34,117 nucleotides of DNA from Fidelibacterota bacterium (lineage in GTDB: Bacteria > Fidelibacterota > Marinisomatia > Marinisomatales > TCS55). The notes below the pieces were generated by a model. That model saw only the letters and a list, made by a program, of their open reading frames with translations. It ran no database searches and was not told the DNA's origin. How positions within the stretch are numbered: position 1 is the first letter of the stretch; each line of letters begins with the position of its first letter. Where the stretch lies: NCBI GenBank assembly GCA_016845785.1, contig JAERSH010000051.1:1-34117 (forward strand), read 5' to 3'. Below are positions 15,394-21,594 of the stretch, one piece after another. Made by a program: the position numbers and the translations under genes.

Positions 15394-15837
15394 TTATTTA
15401 ATTTCCATTGAAGTCATACATTGCATTTTTAATCCATCCGGCGTTTTAATCATATATCCAGTTTCAAACCACTTCAATTTCGTGACACTTCCGTCTTCTG
15501 ACACAAACTCACCATCATTAATATATGTGATGTGAGCACTGTTGTTATCTGTGTTGATATTTATATCACTGAACTTCCATTCGCTCGAAATTGTTTTTGT
15601 GGATTTATAAATGTCATTTAGAAAGGCCTTGAATTCACTTGTTGGCATCACTTTCCCGGATTCAAAAATATAATAGTCACCCGTTATCATAGATTCAAGA
15701 TAGTCTGATTGAACATTATCCACATCAATACCTTTAAAATAATTATTTAAAAGAGCCATGACTTCTACTTCACTAATATTCTTTTCAATAGAACATCCAG
15801 AAAAGAATAAGGTTATAATCATTAGTCTATTTTTCAT
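15394..15837 (-). CDS. Small lipoprotein, NTF2/SnoaL-like
   Basis: A 147-residue protein with a signal peptide and a lipobox-like FFSGCS (cysteine 15), so it is probably a lipoprotein. The mature part alternates short helices and beta strands (MALLNNYFKGIDVDN, then EWKFSDININTDNNSAHITY, then KWFETGYMIKTPDGLKMQ). This looks like the DUF4440/SnoaL cone fold often seen in secreted proteins of this phylum. No catalytic residue is recognisable and the role is unknown. It is not expected in a molybdoenzyme operon, and CACAGAG-type repeats lie on both sides, which suggests an insertion. It is more AT-rich than the molybdoenzyme gene. Confidence 0.75.
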   Translation of the reverse strand: MKNRLMIITLFFSGCSIEKNISEVEVMALLNNYFKGIDVDNVQSDYLESMITGDYYIFESGKVMPTSEFKAFLNDIYKSTKTISSEWKFSDININTDNNSAHITYINDGEFVSEDGSVTKLKWFETGYMIKTPDGLKMQCMTSMEIK

Positions 15838-15886
15838 TGTTTAGTTTCCTTTTTTTATTAGGGATCATAGAAAAATAATTATAATT

Positions 15887-15904
15887 CTCTGCGTCTCTGT
15901 GGTT
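15887..15904. repeat. CACAGAG-type intergenic repeat, copy 2 (inverted)
   Basis: CTCTGCGTCTCTGTGGTT, the reverse complement form (AACCACAGAGACGCAGAG), between the MBL-fold gene and the lipoprotein gene. It is inverted relative to the copy at 15340, so the two flank the lipoprotein gene. Confidence 0.6.
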
Positions 15905-15928
15905 CCATTAATTATTAGCTTAAGGGTT

Positions 15929-16882
15929 TCATTTGGTTATATACCCCGGAATGATCCCTTTTTCATAATCAAACACAGATCCTACAGCGCCCACAACACA
16001 ATTTTCTCTATCCATTCTATTATTATTTCGGATAGAATACACTGCATCAATCCCTGTACAATGGGCACCAATAAACTCATCTACACCAAACTTCTTCATT
16101 TGCTTTGAAGTCCACTTAATCTCTTTATCCGATTTTGCAAATAAGTGGAATCCGCCAACCGAAGCATAAATATCTAATGATTCATCAAACATTTTATGAG
16201 TGTGTTCCATTGTATTCACGATGCCCGCATGGCCGCATCCAGAAATAAGAGCCAAGCCCTTTTCAGTATGCATTACCATGGATTGATCTTCCGGGATATT
16301 GTCTTCAACTATTTTATCCCCTTCAATTATTTCACGGTATCCTGACCAATTTTTCTCATTATGGATTCGGGGCACAACACCTGTTGTCCAAATATTTGGA
16401 AGGATTTCTTTTGGTCCATCATGGAAAATAAATTCAACACCTAATGATTCTAGAATTTTTTTATGATCTATGAAATCATTTACATTTTTTCCATTAGATA
16501 ATCGTTCAGAAAAAATACCTTTTCCAACATGGACGTACTTTAATGCATTGGGATCAATGGTCATGAATTTTTTCCGCAAACTAATTAATCCGCCCGTATG
16601 GTCTAAATGGTTATGACTTATAAACACATGATAAACTTTAGAAAGGTCAACATTCAAACTGTTCACATTTTCTAATACCGTTTCTTCTCTAAATCCCGTA
16701 TCAAATAATATTTTATGCCCATCCGATTCTATGAGAGCTGAAAATCCCCATTCTCCTAAATAATCATAGTCTGCAACCATTGTAGAAAGAATTGTAATTT
16801 TCAAATCTTTGGTTTGCCCATGAGATACGCCAACCATCATAGTTGCTATCCCTAATAAGAAATTCCTTAATAGTTTATTCAT
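15929..16882 (-). CDS. Exported metallo-beta-lactamase-fold hydrolase (COG1237-like)
   Basis: A 317-residue protein with an N-terminal signal peptide (cleavage probably after VSHG or SHGQ, residues 20-23) and a metallo-beta-lactamase fold. The metal motif is HNHLDHTGG with H90, H92, D94 and H95, and a later ISGCGHAGIVNT supplies another histidine. This pattern fits COG1237, the group annotated as dihydropterin-ribofuranosylaminobenzene-phosphate-synthase-like, whose bacterial members are mostly uncharacterised. The signal peptide argues against cytoplasmic pterin chemistry. Like the lipoprotein next to it, the gene separates the two subunits of the molybdoenzyme and is bounded by CACAGAG-type repeats. 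Confidence 0.82.
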   Translation of the reverse strand: MNKLLRNFLLGIATMMVGVSHGQTKDLKITILSTMVADYDYLGEWGFSALIESDGHKILFDTGFREETVLENVNSLNVDLSKVYHVFISHNHLDHTGGLISLRKKFMTIDPNALKYVHVGKGIFSERLSNGKNVNDFIDHKKILESLGVEFIFHDGPKEILPNIWTTGVVPRIHNEKNWSGYREIIEGDKIVEDNIPEDQSMVMHTEKGLALISGCGHAGIVNTMEHTHKMFDESLDIYASVGGFHLFAKSDKEIKWTSKQMKKFGVDEFIGAHCTGIDAVYSIRNNNRMDRENCVVGAVGSVFDYEKGIIPGYITK

Positions 16883-16911
16883 TGGTTATCTCTTCAAACA
16901 CTTGATTAATT

Positions 16912-16936
16912 CTTCGTGTCTCTGTGCCTTCGTGGC
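16912..16936. repeat. CACAGAG-type intergenic repeat, copy 3 (inverted)
   Basis: CTTCGTGTCTCTGTGCCTTC then GTGGC, in the same orientation as the copy at 15887. It lies between the ferredoxin-NrfD gene and the MBL-fold gene, next to the stop codon of the former. Confidence 0.6.
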
Positions 16937-16940
16937 TATC

Positions 16941-18542
16941 TCAACTTAATGGTATCATTTGCGGTACGCGGATTCTCACGTACTCGGTTAAAAATATCCC
17001 AACCAACGCCAAAGTGCCTGCCACAATGGGCCAACCCAAAAAGATCAGAGCTGCGGGAATCATATTCCCTGCAATGATCCCCCGCCAAAAATATTTGGAA
17101 TAGTATCCTTTTGTCATCATCCGGACTGCTTCTTTTGTATCCGGTGTATCATGGGGCATCCATATTTCTTTACCAATGGAGAGCAGATTCAGGACGATTC
17201 CACCCAACAAAATATTGGTCATCAAAATTGTGGATTCCGGTGCAATGACCATCATTACGATGGAACCAGCCATGATGGCATGAATCAACATGTGGGTCGC
17301 TGAATTAATTGGTGACTGCCATAAATCCCGCGCTCGGGCTTGGGCAAATAGGAAGGCTGTATAAATAGCGCCAAGGATGGCAAAAATACCGCCGACACCC
17401 CAGAGCCAATTCCAGCCAAATCCGAAATAATTGTCAATTAATTTTAATGTAACTAACCCACCAAAAACGGTAATAATGTATGCCCCCTGTACCAACCACG
17501 ACTTCCATTGGGGACGAAGCAATACATAGAGAAATCGATCGGGACGATCCAAATCTTTTACTAGCAATGCGCCTGTGAATCCCATAAAAATGAGTGAAAT
17601 AATGAGTCCGGTCAATTCAGACGAAGAAGACAATTCGCCTAAAAATAATTGCCAAATGGCCATCATTAAAAATGTGCCCGTAGCCATGGCTTTTGTCCAC
17701 ACATAGGCCGGGACTTCCCACCCCCAAAGCACGCCCTTACTGGGAGAATCATACACACGGCGAGCATCTTTCGTATCCACATCTTGCTGGATTTCTTTGG
17801 CTACATTATCAATGGCACGGTGGTCAATGGGTTTGCCTGTTTTAGCGGAATTCTCCATGGCCAATTGAACCAATAAATTTTCCGTATCGGACTCCGCCAA
17901 TCGTTCTTCTGCATATTTTGCATAGTGCCCTACGCCCTTCGATTGTTCGGACCATAGATAATCGGAATCCCGATCCGTGGCGGTAGCATTCAACATTTCG
18001 GATGTGCCATTTACATAATACAAATTGGGGTCCGTCATCTTTTCCGGCTTCCGCGTCATGGTATCTTCATTGGCTACCAATTGGGCAATTTTTGAATTGG
18101 AATCATCCAAGTCACCGGAGACAATGGCTTCCACCGGACAGACCACCACGCAGGCGGGCTCATATCCATAATCCACCTTGTGGGCGCAGTAATTGCACTT
18201 GGCAGCCGTGTTGGTGTTGGGATCCATATAGAGCGCATCATAAGGGCAAGCCTGCATACAGGATTTACATCCAATGCAGCGGTCGTTGTCAAAATCCACA
18301 ATCCCATCGGCACGAGTATGGAGTGCGGTAGTGGGGCAAATTTCTACGCAAGGTGCGTCCGCACAGTGGTTGCATCGATGGACGGAAAATTCTCTGGTTG
18401 AATTGGGAAACTCCCCTTTTTCGATATATTTCACATGGGTGCGGTTGACGCCAATGGGTACATCGTGCTCGCTTTTGCAAGCAACGGTGCAGGCATGGCA
18501 TCCAATGCACATGCGGTTATCAATAACAAATCCGTAATTCAA
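16941..18542 (-). CDS. Four-cluster ferredoxin fused to NrfD-type membrane quinone subunit
   Basis: A 533-residue fusion of the two electron-transfer subunits of a complex iron-sulfur molybdoenzyme. Residues 1 to about 150 form a DmsB/PsrB/SoeB-like domain with sixteen cysteines in four groups (C12-C22, C57-C69, C89-C99, C116-C135) for four [4Fe-4S] clusters. A charged linker of about 115 residues follows. From residue 268 (GVLWGWEVPAYVWTKAMATG) to the end is an NrfD/PsrC-like domain with roughly eight membrane segments, the quinone-reactive part. No export signal is present, so the iron-sulfur domain should face the cytoplasm. The start is TTG at 18542, 2 bases after the upstream stop. In most relatives these are two separate genes, so the fusion is notable. 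Confidence 0.88.
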   Translation of the reverse strand: MNYGFVIDNRMCIGCHACTVACKSEHDVPIGVNRTHVKYIEKGEFPNSTREFSVHRCNHCADAPCVEICPTTALHTRADGIVDFDNDRCIGCKSCMQACPYDALYMDPNTNTAAKCNYCAHKVDYGYEPACVVVCPVEAIVSGDLDDSNSKIAQLVANEDTMTRKPEKMTDPNLYYVNGTSEMLNATATDRDSDYLWSEQSKGVGHYAKYAEERLAESDTENLLVQLAMENSAKTGKPIDHRAIDNVAKEIQQDVDTKDARRVYDSPSKGVLWGWEVPAYVWTKAMATGTFLMMAIWQLFLGELSSSSELTGLIISLIFMGFTGALLVKDLDRPDRFLYVLLRPQWKSWLVQGAYIITVFGGLVTLKLIDNYFGFGWNWLWGVGGIFAILGAIYTAFLFAQARARDLWQSPINSATHMLIHAIMAGSIVMMVIAPESTILMTNILLGGIVLNLLSIGKEIWMPHDTPDTKEAVRMMTKGYYSKYFWRGIIAGNMIPAALIFLGWPIVAGTLALVGIFLTEYVRIRVPQMIPLS

Positions 18543-18544
18543 TA

Positions 18545-19705
18545 TTATACTTTCTGGGCGTTATAGGTAGTCGCTGCGCATTCATTCTTCCCCAGATCCA
18601 TGATGTCAGCTTCATCAATATCAACATCCAGCCAACCGGCGTTCACCTTTCGGATTTCACCATACACTTTGGGGGACTCACGCATATTATCTTTTATAAA
18701 TTGGGTAAATTTTTCCGGGGAATCCATTTGATACACTTCTGAATTATTTTCAATTATTTGACCAAGAGTCTCGGAAAAAAGTAAATCAGAATTTGCTTCA
18801 GTCCAATCCATATAATGCCCCGGGAGCACATTTATTTTGGAGTCAAGACTTTGAACTTTTTTAGTCAGCGTTTCAAAAAGAGATATGGACCATTCTTCTG
18901 CCTTGCCTCCTAAATCAGGCCGACCCACTGACTGAATAAAAACGGTATCACCTGAAATCAGATATTTCTCATCTATGATATAACTAGTACTGCCAGGAGT
19001 GTGTCCGGGTGAATGAAGCACTCGAATTTCAGGCCCATCATTGCCTATTGAATAAATATCACCATCACCCAATTCATTGTATTTAAAGGATGCATCTTTA
19101 AAATCACCATGATGTGCAAAAATATCTGCACCGGTTTCATTGGCAATTTGTTTAGAACCACTTATATAATCAGCTTGAAGATGGGTTTCGAATGAACGGA
19201 CGATTCTTGCATTTTGGGTTTCAGCAAAAGATTGATAAAATTCAAAATTCCGACTGGGATCGAAAACCACCATTTCTCCATTATAAATAAGTCCATAATT
19301 ACAGGACGCTTTTCCGGGTCTGATAAATTGAAAAAGAGAATAGGAATCTGATTCGAAATTAATTCGATTGGGTGCAAGCATATTGCCCCAAGTTTTAATT
19401 CCACCAGTCAAATAGGAGACATCTTCAAATCCATTATTGACAAGAATTTCGCCAACGTATTGCGCTGATCCTTCTTTTGCGCAGACTACTTTTATGGGTT
19501 TGTCCCGTGGCACTTTTGCTACAGAAGCATCTTCTGCTTCCATGAAATCAAAATAGGGAATATTTGTCATTTCGAATGGAAATGGCCCTTCTACATTAAA
19601 GCGATTGAAATCTTCCTCATTTCTCACATCCAAGACGAGCATGTCATCCTTTTGAATTAAGAATTGGAATAACTCATCCGCAGAATATGAGTGTAAGCCG
19701 GGCAT
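18545..19705 (-). CDS. Rhodanese and persulfide-dioxygenase-like MBL fusion
   Basis: A 386-residue two-domain protein. Residues 8-108 form a rhodanese domain with the active cysteine at 75 (VVCAKEGSA). Residues 120 to about 340 form an ETHE1-like metallo-beta-lactamase domain. The usual HxHxDH is altered to H175-L-Q177-A-D179-Y180. The three residues matching the iron ligands of ETHE1 remain: H175, H235 in HSPGHTPGS and D253 in SGDTVF. H297 (LPGHYMDW) is also kept. Such enzymes oxidise glutathione or protein persulfide to sulfite. Having the rhodanese first is the reverse of CstB-like fusions. It lies between DsrE2 and the NrfD fusion, consistent with feeding sulfite to the membrane complex. 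Confidence 0.87.
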   Translation of the reverse strand: MPGLHSYSADELFQFLIQKDDMLVLDVRNEEDFNRFNVEGPFPFEMTNIPYFDFMEAEDASVAKVPRDKPIKVVCAKEGSAQYVGEILVNNGFEDVSYLTGGIKTWGNMLAPNRINFESDSYSLFQFIRPGKASCNYGLIYNGEMVVFDPSRNFEFYQSFAETQNARIVRSFETHLQADYISGSKQIANETGADIFAHHGDFKDASFKYNELGDGDIYSIGNDGPEIRVLHSPGHTPGSTSYIIDEKYLISGDTVFIQSVGRPDLGGKAEEWSISLFETLTKKVQSLDSKINVLPGHYMDWTEANSDLLFSETLGQIIENNSEVYQMDSPEKFTQFIKDNMRESPKVYGEIRKVNAGWLDVDIDEADIMDLGKNECAATTYNAQKV

Positions 19706-19734
19706 CTTAGTCTTTTATTTATACAGGAATGAAA

Positions 19735-20250
19735 TTAAACAAATAAGGAGATGTCAGCATCGGCAGCAAATTCTAAAAACGATGCGGCACCGGCTACATC
19801 CGTCGCTTCTATGAATTGATCTTGACTGATTCCAAATACATCCATTGTCATCTGGCACCCATACATTTTCACGCCGGACTCCACGCAAATATCACGTAGT
19901 TCTTCTACGGTTGCGACACCTTTATTTTTAAAGGTTTTTTTCATGAATGATGTTGCCATGGTTTCGAAACCGGGCACATTTCCCATGATGATATTAGGAA
20001 TTGGCCACTCTATATTTTGAAATCCTTCCGGTCCAAAAGGCATTTTCATGGGCATGGCAGGATTTGTGGCCGGTGCAACTTTTGCATCAATATCTTTATT
20101 CAATAATGTGAGTCCATAAAAGGTAAAGAAGATTCCCACTTCCATGTCCATGGCTGCTGCGGTTGATGCTAAAATAAATGGTGGATATGCCCAATCCAGC
20201 GTCCCCTTGGATGCAATTAAGGCCATTCGTTTTTGTGGATTTTCGTTCAT
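19735..20250 (-). CDS. DsrE2-like sulfur-carrier protein
   Basis: A 171-residue member of the DsrE/DsrF-like superfamily. The early KGTLDWAYPPFILASTAAAM, the hydrophobic GIFFTFYGL and the conserved cysteine in MYGCQMTMDVFG (C132) match the DsrE2 subgroup found in rhd-tusA-dsrE2 clusters of sulfur oxidisers. C122 is a second cysteine. DsrE2 proteins are thought to exchange sulfane sulfur with TusA. Unlike many DsrE2 proteins described as membrane-bound, this one has only moderately hydrophobic stretches (about 24-50). A good ribosome binding site (GGGAG) precedes the ATG, and TusA lies 10 bases upstream. Confidence 0.87.
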   Translation of the reverse strand: MNENPQKRMALIASKGTLDWAYPPFILASTAAAMDMEVGIFFTFYGLTLLNKDIDAKVAPATNPAMPMKMPFGPEGFQNIEWPIPNIIMGNVPGFETMATSFMKKTFKNKGVATVEELRDICVESGVKMYGCQMTMDVFGISQDQFIEATDVAGAASFLEFAADADISLFV

Positions 20251-20260
20251 TGTTTACTCC

Positions 20261-20497
20261 CTAATTCTTTTTGATGTAGTAAATAAAATCACTGCCTTCA
20301 TGGCCGGCAGATAAAATGTCATTTCCTGTACGCTTGGCCCAAGCAGTCACATCGTTTTGCGATCCTGGATCAGTTGATATCATTTTTAAAACGTCCCCCG
20401 CTGCCATTTCATCTATGGCCTTTTTCGTTTTTAAAACTGGTAACGGACAATTCAATCCACGGCAATCCAGTTCTTGATTAAATTCGATTTCATTCAT
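20261..20497 (-). CDS. tusA: TusA sulfur-carrier protein
   Basis: A 78-residue SirA/TusA-fold protein with the signature LDCRGLNCPLPVLKTKKAI. C17 of the CPLP motif carries the persulfide and C12 is a nearby extra cysteine. TusA takes sulfur from rhodaneses, desulfurases or DsrE proteins and hands it to acceptors. In sulfur oxidisers it is encoded with a rhodanese and dsrE2, as here. Ribosome binding site AAGGA before the ATG; the arsR stop is 14 bases upstream, so it is probably transcribed with arsR. Confidence 0.95.
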   Translation of the reverse strand: MNEIEFNQELDCRGLNCPLPVLKTKKAIDEMAAGDVLKMISTDPGSQNDVTAWAKRTGNDILSAGHEGSDFIYYIKKN

Positions 20498-20511
20498 GAT
20501 TTATTCCTTCA

Positions 20512-20856
20512 TTAATTATCCGTAGGAAATTCTAATGTCCATTCCCCATTATTTATTTTTTGTTGAGCATCAGCCATACAATCTAAAATTTTGAAAATAA
20601 AATCATTCGCCAAAGAATAAAAATATCGTGTTCCTTCCTGCCGATACTGTACAATTCCTCTATCGTGCATTACCTTTAAATGTTGGCTGACGATGGGTTG
20701 ATGCATTTCTAAATCCCGGTGAATTTGTCCAACAGTCTTTTCACCATCTTCTAAAAATTCAACTATTTTGATTCGGTCAGGGTGTCCTAATGATTTTAAA
20801 ACACGTGCTGCATTCTGGATAAATTCCGGAGATATTTTAGTTTGATTGCTTACCAT
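20512..20856 (-). CDS. ArsR-family transcriptional regulator
   Basis: A 114-residue winged-helix repressor. The recognition region is VGQIHRDLEMHQPIVSQHLK, followed by a beta-wing (GIVQYRQEGTRYFYSL). It is probably a local repressor of the tusA-dsrE2-rhodanese genes. The persulfide sensors BigR and SqrR use two cysteines, but this protein has only one (near residue 93, LDCMAD); the first sensor position is occupied by non-cysteine residues in IVEFLEDGE. The signal is therefore unclear. It is divergently transcribed from mobA, and a perfect inverted repeat lies 10 bases upstream of its start, which suggests autoregulation. Confidence 0.9.
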   Translation of the reverse strand: MVSNQTKISPEFIQNAARVLKSLGHPDRIKIVEFLEDGEKTVGQIHRDLEMHQPIVSQHLKVMHDRGIVQYRQEGTRYFYSLANDFIFKILDCMADAQQKINNGEWTLEFPTDN

Positions 20857-20866
20857 ATGGCGAGGA

Positions 20867-20886
20867 ATATAGTAATTTTACTATAT
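20867..20886. promoter_or_regulatory. Palindromic operator, probably for the ArsR regulator
   Basis: ATATAGTAA-TT-TTACTATAT is a perfect 9-bp inverted repeat with a 2-base centre in the 76-base arsR-mobA intergenic region. AT-rich 18-22-bp palindromes of this type are typical ArsR-family operators. It is close enough to both starts to control both genes. Confidence 0.7.
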
Positions 20887-20932
20887 AAAACAAATACTAT
20901 GTTTAAAAGATAGTTCTTTCGGAAATTATGAT

Positions 20933-21487
20933 ATGATTAATGCATCTGCATTTATACTCATCGGCGGCATGAGCCGGCGGTTTGGTTCCCCCAAATGGAA
21001 GACCAAAGTGAACAATGTCCGCATGATAGACCATTTGTGGGGTTGCTGTCAGGATTTCAATTCACGCCAAATCATCGGGAAGAACCAACCGGAAGGTGTC
21101 TCCTATCCATTTCTTCAAGATGAAATAGATTTACAGTCTCCTGTTATTGGACTACTCACCGCATTAAATCACACGAAGACAGATTGGAATTTCATCATTT
21201 CCTGTGATCTACCTTTAATGACATCAGAAACAATTCAGCATATTTGGGCTTATGGAGATAGAGACGCAGATACCATTGTCCCCCTTGTGGGCGACCATAT
21301 GCAGCCTACTTGTGCATTCTACCATAAACGAAATATAAATCAGGTTCGATCGATGGTTAATAAGGACGAACTCCGCGTTCAAAATATATTAGAAAAACTT
21401 CAAACCAGTTATGTGGTCATGGATAAATTTGAAAAAGAATTTACAAATATGAACAAACCTAAAGATTTAAAAGATATCATACTATGA
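20933..21487 (+). CDS. mobA: MobA-like molybdenum cofactor guanylyltransferase
   Basis: A 184-residue GT-A-fold nucleotidyltransferase with the N-terminal signature LIGGMSRRFGSPKW at 9-22, the lysine and glycine-rich loop that binds the nucleotide, and the metal-binding ISCDLPLM near 85. MobA adds GMP to Mo-molybdopterin to form the MGD cofactor needed by DMSO-reductase-family enzymes, such as the one encoded at 12484. The MocA-like protein at 2204 would supply the cytidine form. It is divergent from arsR and shares its operator region, so its expression may follow the sulfur genes. No strong ribosome binding site is seen; the ATG at 20933 gives the standard N-terminus. Confidence 0.88.
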   Translation: MINASAFILIGGMSRRFGSPKWKTKVNNVRMIDHLWGCCQDFNSRQIIGKNQPEGVSYPFLQDEIDLQSPVIGLLTALNHTKTDWNFIISCDLPLMTSETIQHIWAYGDRDADTIVPLVGDHMQPTCAFYHKRNINQVRSMVNKDELRVQNILEKLQTSYVVMDKFEKEFTNMNKPKDLKDIIL

Positions 21488-21594
21488 ATCATAATTCAAT
21501 GATATTTCCTTATAGGGAATGATGAATGTCATTTGATTAACACAACTATACATTAAATTCCAACCAAGTTATTAATTGAATATTAAAAGGTGTC

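Noticed and set aside
15340-16936. Insertion sequence or transposon around the two exported-protein genes
   Set aside because: No transposase or clear terminal inverted repeats with target duplication; only short degenerate repeats.
20512-20856. BigR/SqrR-type persulfide sensor
   Set aside because: Only one cysteine is present; the dithiol pair needed for that mechanism is missing.
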